64,000 nt of DNA from Pseudozobellia sp. WGM2 (GTDB lineage: Bacteria; Bacteroidota; Bacteroidia; Flavobacteriales; Flavobacteriaceae). The notes under the pieces are model-generated. The model searched no databases. It was not told where the DNA came from and saw only the letters and a list, made by a program, of their open reading frames with translations. The number at the start of each line of letters is the position of its first letter. Position 1 is the stretch's first letter. The stretch spans positions 620,001 through 684,000 of the forward strand of contig NZ_JADNYK010000001.1 of assembly GCF_017810075.1 (NCBI RefSeq), read 5' to 3'. Shown here piece after piece: positions 19,892-29,291 of the stretch. The position numbers were made by a program, and so were the translations under genes.

Positions 19892-22438
19892 TTACGAGTG
19901 ACCGTTCAATATTTTCGTTAGATAATGTGCAGTTTTGCTCTGTTTGTTTTTCGCCACATTTTCCGGTATGTCCGCTACTACGATATTTCCTCCTTCTTCA
20001 CCAGCGCCAGGCCCCATATCTATGACCCAATCGCTTTCCGCAATGACTTGCATATCATGTTCCACCACAATTACGGTATTGCCGGCATCGACCAATCTGG
20101 CTAATTGAAGTTGTAATTTTTCTACATCAGTTGGGTGTAAGCCTGTTGTTGGCTCGTCTAGAATATAGAGTGTTTTTCCTCGATTTAGACGCTGCAGTTC
20201 TTTTGCCAATTTTATACGCTGGGCTTCACCACCGGAGAGTTCCGTGGCGGGTTGCCCTAGGCGTAAATAACCCAACCCTACTTCTTGCAGTACTTTGAGG
20301 GGGCGCATTACCCGTTCTTCCTCATTAAAAAAATCTGCGGCTTCGTTTACGGTCAGACCTAGAACCTGAGCAATATTTTTTTTGTTATAGGTAACCTCTA
20401 AAGTCTCGGGGTTATAACGTGTGCCCTCACAAACTGGGCAAGGCGCGTACACGCTGGGCAGAAATAAGAGCTCTACCATGACAGCGCCTTCGCCTTCACA
20501 ATTGGGACACCGTCCTTTTCCTACATTAAAAGAAAAACGCCCGGCTTTATACTTACGTGATTTGGCCAATTTTGTAGTGGAGAACAATTTTCTTACTACA
20601 TCGAACAAGCCGGTGTAGGTGGCCAAGTTGGATCGTGGTGTTCTACCGATCGGTTTTTGGTTGACTACGACCATGCGTTTTAGATGTTTTGAACCTGCGG
20701 TGATTTCTCCGCCTTGTATTGCTGTTACTTCCGGTGAAAGTGGGTCATCCCCTTCTTCCTCTTTTTCAGTAGCAATAGTGTTTCCTAGTTGAGCGGACAT
20801 CAATTCTACCAAGACCTGACTTACCAAACTACTTTTCCCTGAACCTGAAATACCGGTAACACATGTCATCACGCCCAAAGGGAAGGAGGCCTCAAGATTG
20901 TTTAAGTTGTTTTTGGTGATTCCGTTTAAGGTCAGCCATCCTGTTGGCTTTCGAGTTTTTGATTTTTTAAAAGGAAGGTCTTTAAAAAGATGCTCCCTAG
21001 TTTTCGATTTTGAAACATTTTGCAACCCGGCAGGAGGTCCGCTATAAAGAATCTCTCCACCACCTTCGCCCGCATCGGGACCTACATCTACCAACCAATC
21101 CGCATGGCGTACCACATCTAATTCGTGCTCCACAACAAAAAGGGAATTACCGCTTGCTTTCAGTCGGTCCAATGTTTTTAACAAGGCCTCGGTATCCGCA
21201 GGATGCAATCCCGCAGAAGGCTCATCTAGCACATAAACCACACCAAATAGATTACTACGTACCTGGGTCGCTAACCGTAGACGTTGGTGTTCACCGGCAG
21301 ATAGGGTAGGTGTGCTTCGTTCCAATGATAAATATCCTAGCCCCAGTTCCAGCAAAACATCCAATCTTGCCACCAGGTCTTCGGCAATACGCTGTGCCAC
21401 CAGCGTTTTCTCTTTGTGACTTTTAGCCAATTCAGTTAGGCCCGGCGCAGAACCATTTCCATAAGGAGTGAAGATGGCAAGTAGTTTTTTCAACGGTAAC
21501 CTAGAAATATCGGCAATATCATAGCCAGCAAAAGTCACGGAAAGGGACTCTGGGCGTAGGCGTTTGCCATGACAGGTAGGGCACTCGCTACTAATCATGT
21601 ATTTAGAAACACGCTTTTTCATTAAAGAACTTTGCGTATTGGCAAAGGTGTGCAACACCAGTTTTTTTGCACCCGAATAGGTACCCATATAACTGGGTTC
21701 GTGTTTGTTTTCGATGGCAAATTGAAGTTCTTCTCTATTTAAGTTTCGATATATCGGCACTTTTGGTTGTTCGTCTGTAAATAAAATCCAGTCACGATCT
21801 TTCTGTGGAAGGTCTTTCCAGGGGGTATCTACATCATAACCCAGTGTCACTAAAATATCCCGTAGATTTTTACCCTGCCAAGCCTTGGGCCATGAGTCTA
21901 TAGCACCTTCCCTAATAGTTAAGGTGTCATCAAGCACCATACTCTTTTCGGTAACTTGGTAGACCCTACCAAGCCCGTGACATTCGGGGCAAACGCCTTC
22001 CGGAGTATTGGTCGAAAATGAATCTGCATACAAAATGGGCTGATTCGGCGGATAATCGCCTGCACGAGAATACAACATGCGCAACAGATTCGACAAGGTA
22101 GTCACGGAACCAACAGAGGAGCGGGTAGTTCCCGAACCGCGTTGCTGCTGTAAGGCAACCGCAGGGGGCAAACCTTCAATCTCATCAACTTCAGGTATGG
22201 GCATTTGATGAAATAGACGACGGGCATAAGGTGACACGGACTCGAGATATCTTCGTTGCGCCTCGGCATATAGAGTGCCAAAAGCAAGAGAGGACTTGCC
22301 AGAACCCGAAATGCCGGTAAATACCACCAGTGCATCACGCGGAATTTCTAGACTTACATCTTTGAGATTATGTTGTCTTGCGCCACTAATGGCGACAAAA
22401 CCTTCTTTTTGCGCTCTTTCTTCATGCCTTTTCTCCAT
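19892..22438 (-). CDS. UvrA-like ABC ATPase (class II UvrA)
   Basis: An 848-aa soluble ABC protein of the UvrA family with two nucleotide-binding domains: Walker A GISGSGKSSLAFG (~42) and GISGSGKSSLVSQ (~535), and paired signature sequences LSAGEHQRLRLA and LSGGEAQRIKLA. The zinc modules CPECHGLG, CPTCHGKR, CPNCEGEG and CPVCEGTR are intact. It is about 90 residues shorter than canonical UvrA, consistent with loss of part of the UvrB-binding region, as in UvrA2-type paralogues linked to DNA-lesion tolerance or drug resistance. No uvrB or uvrC is nearby. Monocistronic. Confidence 0.87.
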   Translation of the reverse strand: MEKRHEERAQKEGFVAISGARQHNLKDVSLEIPRDALVVFTGISGSGKSSLAFGTLYAEAQRRYLESVSPYARRLFHQMPIPEVDEIEGLPPAVALQQQRGSGTTRSSVGSVTTLSNLLRMLYSRAGDYPPNQPILYADSFSTNTPEGVCPECHGLGRVYQVTEKSMVLDDTLTIREGAIDSWPKAWQGKNLRDILVTLGYDVDTPWKDLPQKDRDWILFTDEQPKVPIYRNLNREELQFAIENKHEPSYMGTYSGAKKLVLHTFANTQSSLMKKRVSKYMISSECPTCHGKRLRPESLSVTFAGYDIADISRLPLKKLLAIFTPYGNGSAPGLTELAKSHKEKTLVAQRIAEDLVARLDVLLELGLGYLSLERSTPTLSAGEHQRLRLATQVRSNLFGVVYVLDEPSAGLHPADTEALLKTLDRLKASGNSLFVVEHELDVVRHADWLVDVGPDAGEGGGEILYSGPPAGLQNVSKSKTREHLFKDLPFKKSKTRKPTGWLTLNGITKNNLNNLEASFPLGVMTCVTGISGSGKSSLVSQVLVELMSAQLGNTIATEKEEEGDDPLSPEVTAIQGGEITAGSKHLKRMVVVNQKPIGRTPRSNLATYTGLFDVVRKLFSTTKLAKSRKYKAGRFSFNVGKGRCPNCEGEGAVMVELLFLPSVYAPCPVCEGTRYNPETLEVTYNKKNIAQVLGLTVNEAADFFNEEERVMRPLKVLQEVGLGYLRLGQPATELSGGEAQRIKLAKELQRLNRGKTLYILDEPTTGLHPTDVEKLQLQLARLVDAGNTVIVVEHDMQVIAESDWVIDMGPGAGEEGGNIVVADIPENVAKNKQSKTAHYLTKILNGHS

Positions 22439-22713
22439 GCGGCCGAATATACCAAGAATCTATTGATATGGCTTTTAAGTTGCCCCTATTAATGAAGATG
22501 ACCGATTAAATATCTGAGAGCAAATAACTTAGTGCCTCCAAATAACCTGAGTATGGGTTTTATAAGTATCTTTAAATGCAAGTTTGGTGAAGTATCGAAA
22601 GTACCTGGTATAGAAGGGCTTCTAATTAGCAATACTTCAAAGAGTACTCGAATTTCATTGCATAACGAATAATAAAATCGAGCAATATTAGCCGACCGAC
22701 CCACATACAAGAA

Positions 22714-23442
22714 GTGCTTCATGAACTGGATCGCATTATAGATGATGCCATCGCAAATAACGACCGTCTGGGCTTTTTTGCTTATTTGTACAGAAGGGTT
22801 ACTGCCGAAATACTGAATGAAGTTCAATTGGGAAACTTTGAAGACAACGAACGAATGGAAATCTTTGATGTTGCGTTCGCCAACTATTATTTAGACGCTT
22901 ATAGCGGTCACCTAAATAACCTGAAAATAAGTAAGTCTTGGGATTTTGCTTTTAAATCTAAAAACGAACCTTTGACTATTCTACAGCATATTTTACTCGG
23001 TATCAATACGCATATTAATCTTGATTTAGGTTTGGCGGCAAGTGCTGCCATGCAAGGGCAGGAGATAGTCGACATTCAAAACGATTTCAATAAGGTAAAT
23101 ACCATACTCTTTAACATGGTGAACGAAATGCAAGACCGATTGAGTCGCGTATCGCCCATGTTGTTCTTATTGGACCTTGTGGGTAAAAATTCAGATGAAA
23201 AAGTAATCAATTTTAGTTTACAGAAGGCCAGGGAATTATCATGGTACAATGCCAATCTTTTATGGGGATTAGGTACCGGACATCAAAACGATGCCATCAA
23301 CCAAATGGATTTGGCAGTACTAGGTTTGGGAAGAGTTATCACATCGCCAAAATCTAAAATAGTTTCCTTTATACTTCGTATGATGGGCCGTTTCGAAGAA
23401 AAAAACGTGGGTACGGTAATTTCCAAATTAAGGCAAGATTAA
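22714..23442 (+). CDS. DUF5995 family protein
   Basis: A 242-aa soluble helical protein. The stretches LGFFAYLYRRVTAEI, FDVAFANYYLDAY and LTILQHILLGINTHINLDLG are the hallmarks of DUF5995, a family of unknown function with conserved His/Asn residues that could hold a metal. The frame opens at a GTG (22714); no upstream in-frame ATG exists before a stop. It lies alone between the UvrA-like gene (divergent) and the next plus-strand gene. Confidence 0.78.
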   Translation: MLHELDRIIDDAIANNDRLGFFAYLYRRVTAEILNEVQLGNFEDNERMEIFDVAFANYYLDAYSGHLNNLKISKSWDFAFKSKNEPLTILQHILLGINTHINLDLGLAASAAMQGQEIVDIQNDFNKVNTILFNMVNEMQDRLSRVSPMLFLLDLVGKNSDEKVINFSLQKARELSWYNANLLWGLGTGHQNDAINQMDLAVLGLGRVITSPKSKIVSFILRMMGRFEEKNVGTVISKLRQD

Positions 23443-23612
23443 GGCATTTTCTGCCCTGATTATTGCGCTAATTCTAATCAACACTTTACTTACCATTTCG
23501 GACTTTCATCTTTAAAAATGATTCTATAATAACATATAACTTATAAACGCTGAATTGATTAAAAGCGTTCTATTAATTTTGTGGCTCATTTACTTGACAC
23601 AATTTTAGAAGC

Positions 23613-24212
23613 TTGCTAGAGAAAAGACGACAATTGCCCCAAGAACAATTTATAGAAGAAGATTACTTCATTTATTGTTTAGAAGGGGTTGAAGAAATAG
23701 AGACGGACAAGGTTACCGAAGCACAACAAAATTTGGAGCAATTGGCCATGAAATTTGGTATTGCAAGCATTTATAAAACATGCGATACTATTGAAGGATT
23801 AGAAGACAGCTTAAATGCCCTTGTCTTAGATGATCATAATTTCAAGGATTACGAAATTATTTATCTGGTCATGGCCGGTGAAGCCAATAGCATTTGCCTA
23901 AATGGCTATTACTATAATTTACAGGAAATCGCAGAACTGTTTGAAGGCCGATTAAAGGGAAAGATCTTACACTTTTCTAATGCAAAAATTTTAGATTTGG
24001 ATGAAGACGAAGCGCAGTATTTTTTAGATGTCACCAATGCAAAAGCGATTTCTGGCTACGGAAATGCATATAACGGAATTAGCAGTGCCAATCTAGATAA
24101 GGTATTCTTTCACTTATTTAAAGAAGATGATGATATGTTCGAGGTAGTTGAAGAGCTACACCAGAGACATTACAATGTCTGTAAATTACTTGATTTCAGG
24201 TTGTATTATTAA
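23613..24212 (+). CDS. DUF6642-like protein
   Basis: A 199-aa cytoplasmic protein. The pattern EDYFIYCLEGVEEIETDK, DYEIIYLVMAGEANSICLNGYYYNLQEIAELFEG and FSNAKILDLDEDEAQYFLDVTNAKAISGYG suggests DUF6642, a CHAT/caspase-like alpha/beta fold of unknown role; I hold this name with moderate confidence. Translation must start at a TTG (23613, or 23634), since an in-frame TGA precedes and there is no ATG. Both neighbours are separated by more than 40 bp, so it is likely monocistronic. Confidence 0.65.
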   Translation: MLEKRRQLPQEQFIEEDYFIYCLEGVEEIETDKVTEAQQNLEQLAMKFGIASIYKTCDTIEGLEDSLNALVLDDHNFKDYEIIYLVMAGEANSICLNGYYYNLQEIAELFEGRLKGKILHFSNAKILDLDEDEAQYFLDVTNAKAISGYGNAYNGISSANLDKVFFHLFKEDDDMFEVVEELHQRHYNVCKLLDFRLYY

Positions 24213-24258
24213 GCCTTTAAACTACCGAGTTCATGGTCTCAAATGATTCTAATCTCAA

Positions 24259-25173
24259 TTAGTTCCTAGAGGCCCTAAATTCCTTTGGGGAATGCCCCAC
24301 TTTTTGCTTGAACAAGCGACTAAAATGTTGGGGGTATTTAAACCCTAGTTCGTAGGCAATCTCACTCACCGATTTGGCAGGGTCAAATACCCTTTCTTTG
24401 GCTACTTCGATAAGTTTGTTCTGAATGTACTCTTGAGCTGATTTTCCAGTCTCCTTTTTTACAAGATCCCCGAAATAATTGGAAGATAGGTATAACTGAT
24501 CGGCAAAATAACCTACCGAGGGCGTGCCGTGTTTTTGGGGCTTATCAGATTTGAAATACTCGTTCAACAATTCATTGAATTTAGTCATGAAAGTCAGGTT
24601 CTCCACTTCACGGGTCAAAAACTGACGGTCGTAGAATCGCATGCAATACTCTAAAAGCAGTTCAATATTTGACACGATCAATTTTTTGCTATGCTTGTCA
24701 AAGTTCTGTTCCAACTCATACTGAATTTTATCTAACAGGCTCAAAATAACCGTTCGTTCTTTAGCCGATAGGTGCAGTGCTTCCTTAACGGAATAAGAGA
24801 AAAAACTAAAATCCTCAATTTTACGTGCCAGCTCGGTACCCAGAAGTAAATCGGGGTGAAAAAGGAGTGCGTACCCTTTTGGACGAAAATTGGGGTCGTC
24901 ATACGATAAACCAACCATTTGCTCCGGTGCCACAAAGACCAAAGTTCCTTTATCATAATCGTAGGCCTTTCCCCCGTACTTCATTTTACACCCTTTGGCA
25001 TCCTTAAGAAACAGGGCATAACAATTAAAATTTAACGCATCATATTTTTTAATGACCTTACTTTCATCACCTACCTTCTCAAAATCTACCAAACCCACCA
25101 AAGGATGTAAAATCTCTTGGTTTCGTAAATTGAGATAATCGCCGACTGAATTGATGTCCAAAATATTTTTCAT
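24259..25173 (-). CDS. AraC-family transcriptional regulator
   Basis: A 304-aa regulator with an N-terminal cupin-like sensing domain (GTLVFVAPEQMVGLSYDD) and a C-terminal AraC double HTH (~200-304: SSNYFGDLVKKETGKSAQEYIQ, SVSEIAYELGFKYPQHFSRLFKQKVGHSPKEFR). It is divergent from the exported redox gene set beginning at 25339, with 165 bp between the starts, and is the obvious candidate to control it. AraC regulators beside aldo/keto reductase, flavodoxin and cupin genes are frequent in Bacteroidota. The inducer is unknown, perhaps an aldehyde or electrophile. Confidence 0.87.
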   Translation of the reverse strand: MKNILDINSVGDYLNLRNQEILHPLVGLVDFEKVGDESKVIKKYDALNFNCYALFLKDAKGCKMKYGGKAYDYDKGTLVFVAPEQMVGLSYDDPNFRPKGYALLFHPDLLLGTELARKIEDFSFFSYSVKEALHLSAKERTVILSLLDKIQYELEQNFDKHSKKLIVSNIELLLEYCMRFYDRQFLTREVENLTFMTKFNELLNEYFKSDKPQKHGTPSVGYFADQLYLSSNYFGDLVKKETGKSAQEYIQNKLIEVAKERVFDPAKSVSEIAYELGFKYPQHFSRLFKQKVGHSPKEFRASRN

Positions 25174-25338
25174 ACTTGAAATGATTGTTAGCTAAAGATA
25201 ATGTATTGTGTTCAAGCAAATCAAATCGACATTATCACATCTGTAATAGTGGTATGAACATCCGTAATTGGGGTACGCCTATTGCTTTTAATGATGGTAT
25301 TTTTGAAGAAGCAAGTATATAATTTTAAAATCATACAA

Positions 25339-25791
25339 ATGAGAACACTTATTATTACAATGTTTATAGTGCTATTTAGCTCAACATCCTTCGCGCAAAA
25401 TGTAACTTTTGAAAAAGAAATCAAAGAACTTTCCAAAGCCAAATGGCAATGGATGGCCGATAAGGATGTGGATAAGCTTGCAACGCTTTTCCACGATAAA
25501 TCTAAATTCGTACACATGAGCGGATCTTGGAAAAAGGATAGGGAACTTGAAATCATCGAATCGGGAAGTATTTGGTACAAAAACGCCGATGTGCATGACG
25601 TGGCCGTAGAAACATTTGGCGACGACACCGCAGTACTTTGGAACCGCATTACACTGACGGCACATGTAAGGGGAAATGATGTTGAAAATGAGTTTACGGT
25701 GACCGAATTCTATAAAAGGGATGGCAACGATTGGAAATTGCTCGACCTTACCTTTAGCAGTGTACGAGATACCCATAAAATTGAACACTAA
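25339..25791 (+). CDS. Exported NTF2-like (DUF4440) protein, copy 1
   Basis: A 150-aa secreted protein with an NTF2-like/SnoaL fold. ATG 25339 is chosen because a clear signal peptide ending SFAQ follows it; an upstream start at 25282 adds residues without homology. Core features are KAKWQWMADKDVDKLATLFHD, VHMSGSW and the C-terminal NDWKLLDLTFS. DUF4440 domains form cone-shaped pockets that bind or isomerise small molecules. It is followed 14 bp later by a close paralogue. Confidence 0.83.
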   Translation: MRTLIITMFIVLFSSTSFAQNVTFEKEIKELSKAKWQWMADKDVDKLATLFHDKSKFVHMSGSWKKDRELEIIESGSIWYKNADVHDVAVETFGDDTAVLWNRITLTAHVRGNDVENEFTVTEFYKRDGNDWKLLDLTFSSVRDTHKIEH

Positions 25792-25805
25792 AATTAAAGA
25801 ACAGA

Positions 25806-26255
25806 ATGATGAACAAAAAAAGGATTTTATTCGTACTGATTGCTTTTTTGGGCATACCAATGGCCATGGCACAATCCATGGATGTTGAAAAGGATATCAA
25901 GGAACTTTCCACCCAAAAATGGCAATGGATGGCCGATAAGAATGCCGATAGCCTTGCCGTGCTTTTTCACAACAAGGCCAAATTTGTTCATATGGGCGGT
26001 ACTTGGGGTAAAGACCGAGAGGTAGATATTATTAGAGGCGGATTCATTCACTACAAAAAGGCAGATGTACATGAGGTAATGGTTGAAGTGTTGAACGACA
26101 ATACCGTAATTTTATGGAACCAAATCACCTTATTGGCAGTCGTTGGCGAACGGGATGTAACCACGCCATTTATGGTGACGGAAGTTTATGTAAAGGAGGA
26201 TAATAGTTGGAAATTGGCCAATCTGACTTTTAGCAAACTAATGACAAGAGATTAA
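25806..26255 (+). CDS. Exported NTF2-like (DUF4440) protein, copy 2
   Basis: A 149-aa secreted paralogue of the preceding gene; the two share KWQWMADKxxDxLAxLFHxKxKFVHM and the flanking residues almost throughout, so a tandem duplication is evident. A signal peptide ends AMAQ. The C-terminal half diverges more (VVGERDVTTPFMVTEVYVKE), which suggests different ligand specificity. It lies 14 bp after copy 1 and about 215 bp before the aldo/keto reductase gene, which probably has an additional promoter. Confidence 0.83.
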   Translation: MMNKKRILFVLIAFLGIPMAMAQSMDVEKDIKELSTQKWQWMADKNADSLAVLFHNKAKFVHMGGTWGKDREVDIIRGGFIHYKKADVHEVMVEVLNDNTVILWNQITLLAVVGERDVTTPFMVTEVYVKEDNSWKLANLTFSKLMTRD

Positions 26256-26470
26256 AGTATCACTTCTAAATACAGTTACATCTAAAAGAGAAACTCTTAT
26301 TCAATTCTTCCTGTAAAATGGGTAGCTAAATCTGTAATATAGGTAGTTTAATGACTAATGCTCTTAATTACCTTTGATTGAGTACGTTCTGGCATTTGAA
26401 ATATGGAGGTAGTAAATAAATATTTGATGTTATGGTAACGGCCTAATTTTTTAATAAGACTTAAAAAACT

Positions 26471-27598
<1,128 letters not shown>

Positions 27599-27605
27599 AA
27601 ACGAA

Positions 27606-28205
27606 ATGAATAAATCGTTGCTGTTTTTCATCCTTTTTTCTTTCTGTTTCCAAAACGGGGCGGGTACTGAACAGCGGCAAACATCGAATAGCATCTTGAT
27701 TGTTTATTTGTCGCGCACCAATAACACCAAGGCTGTTGCAGAGATGATACACAATGAGTTCGGCGGTGATTTGGTAGCGGTAGAATTGCAGAATCCCTAT
27801 CCAGAGAACTATGATACCATGGTAAGACAAGTAGCAGAGGAAAATGCAAGTGGATTTTTACCTCCTTTAAAAACGAAGGTAGATATGGGTCAATATGATA
27901 CTATCTTCTTTGGGTTTCCGACTTGGGGCATGCAACTGCCGCCGCCCATGAAAAGTTTTTTAACTGAAAATGACTTGGAAGGAAAGGCAATAATTCCATT
28001 TAATACCAATGCTGGTTACGGATTGGGCAGTAGTTTAAAAACAATTCAGAAACTAAGCCCCGATAGTACCATTCTAGATGAATTCTCGGTTAAGGGGGGA
28101 GTGGAAAGGGATGGAATTTATTTTGTGATGGTAGGAAAACGCGAAATAGAGGTCAGGGAGGCAGTACAAAAATGGCTGCATCGAATAATGGTTGTAAAGA
28201 ATTAA
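27606..28205 (+). CDS. Flavodoxin with signal peptide
   Basis: A 199-aa flavodoxin-fold protein. Residues 1-20 form a hydrophobic signal sequence (NKSLLFFILFSFCF), unusual for a flavodoxin. The FMN phosphate loop is SRTNNTKAVAEMI (~37-49) and the second FMN-binding segment is FGFPTWGMQLPPPMKSFL, as in the Flavodoxin_4 group. It is co-transcribed with the Tat aldo/keto reductase. A periplasmic electron carrier or quinone-reductase role is an inference from the signal and its neighbours. Confidence 0.85.
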   Translation: MNKSLLFFILFSFCFQNGAGTEQRQTSNSILIVYLSRTNNTKAVAEMIHNEFGGDLVAVELQNPYPENYDTMVRQVAEENASGFLPPLKTKVDMGQYDTIFFGFPTWGMQLPPPMKSFLTENDLEGKAIIPFNTNAGYGLGSSLKTIQKLSPDSTILDEFSVKGGVERDGIYFVMVGKREIEVREAVQKWLHRIMVVKN

Positions 28206-28248
28206 AATACCGCACATTAAAGAAGCAGAATTCGATAACAACGAAAAC

Positions 28249-28692
28249 ATGATAGATCTTGGGTTACATAGAGTTTGGTTGACGGCAATTTATAGTATGA
28301 TTTTCGCTATGACTTTTGCACAGGAAAAAGGGCCTTATGGTGATGAAAACCTCTTGGAAAATATGATGGTACGTATCGCCGAAGTTGAAGTGGAAGCGGA
28401 TTACCTTGATGAATATATTTCTATTTTAAAAGAGGAAGCAGCAGCCTCTGTCCGCTTAGAGCCCGGTGTCATCTGTATATATCCCATGTTCGAAAAAGAA
28501 AATCCGGCCCAAATTCGATTGTTGGAAATCTATGTAGACAAAGCCGCTTACGAATCGCATCTGCTTACCCCTCATTTCAGACATTATAAAAAGTCCACGC
28601 TCCCTATGGTAAAATCATTGCGATTAGTTGATATGGAGGCGATTGACAAAAAGACTATGGCTACCATCTTCAAGAAGATAAATATGCAATGA
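28249..28692 (+). CDS. Exported antibiotic-biosynthesis-monooxygenase-fold protein
   Basis: A 147-aa protein with a signal sequence ending TFAQ and an ABM (dimeric alpha/beta barrel) domain: MVRIAEVEVEADYLDEYISILKEEAAASVRLEPGVICIYPM, then IRLLEIYVDKAAYESHLLTPHFRHY. The domain often oxidises quinol-like aromatics or degrades haem without added cofactors; the active role here is unknown. The gene is 43 bp after the flavodoxin gene and 113 bp before the molybdenum hydroxylase pair. Confidence 0.84.
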   Translation: MIDLGLHRVWLTAIYSMIFAMTFAQEKGPYGDENLLENMMVRIAEVEVEADYLDEYISILKEEAAASVRLEPGVICIYPMFEKENPAQIRLLEIYVDKAAYESHLLTPHFRHYKKSTLPMVKSLRLVDMEAIDKKTMATIFKKINMQ

Positions 28693-28805
28693 AGTTGTAC
28701 TAATAGCATTGAAACAACATAAATTAACAGAACAGTATCGGATTATAATATCCTAAATCTCATTAAATCAGTAACTTTAAAGCAGTCTCTATAAACAAAA
28801 ACATC

Positions 28806-29273
28806 ATGGCAAACTTCACACTAAACATCAACGGAAAAAATAAGGAGGTAGATGTTGATCCTAATACACCCATGCTCTGGGTATTGCGAGACCACCTCAA
28901 ATTGGTCGGTACCAAATATGGTTGCGGTATTGCACAATGTGGGGCATGTACCGTTCATTTAGGAGACAATGCCGTACGATCTTGTCAATTACCGGTTTCA
29001 GTGGTAGGCGAACAGAAAATCACGACCATCGAGGGACTATCGGAAAATGCCGACCATCCCGTACAAAAAGCATGGTTAGAGGTCGATGTTCCCCAATGTG
29101 GCTATTGCCAAGCGGGACAGATCATGACCGCCTCGGCCTTGTTGAAACAGAATCCGAATCCTTCTGACCCAGAAATCGAAACCGCCATGAACGGCAATAT
29201 CTGTCGCTGTGGCACCTATACTCGAATAAAAAAAGCAGTAAAAATGGCGGCAACAATCGAAGCAGACTCCTAA
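28806..29273 (+). CDS. [2Fe-2S] subunit of molybdenum hydroxylase
   Basis: A 155-aa iron-sulfur subunit of the xanthine-oxidase family, most like the IorA/isoquinoline oxidoreductase alpha type. The plant-type cluster motif is [11 protein letters not shown] with a fourth Cys in VRSCQLP; the second cluster uses CGYCQAGQ and [10 protein letters not shown]. There is no signal peptide; the subunit is probably carried across the membrane bound to the Tat-targeted large subunit encoded 18 bp downstream. It transfers electrons from the molybdenum centre to an acceptor not found in this operon. Confidence 0.93.
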   Translation: MANFTLNINGKNKEVDVDPNTPMLWVLRDHLKLVGTKYGCGIAQCGACTVHLGDNAVRSCQLPVSVVGEQKITTIEGLSENADHPVQKAWLEVDVPQCGYCQAGQIMTASALLKQNPNPSDPEIETAMNGNICRCGTYTRIKKAVKMAATIEADS

Positions 29274-29291
29274 TTCAAAAAATATAGCACC

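Noticed and set aside
25381-25872. 163-aa minus-strand frame across the NTF2-like genes
   Set aside because: Antisense to two clear signal-peptide-bearing genes of one family; the mirrored repeat of the paralogues explains its length.
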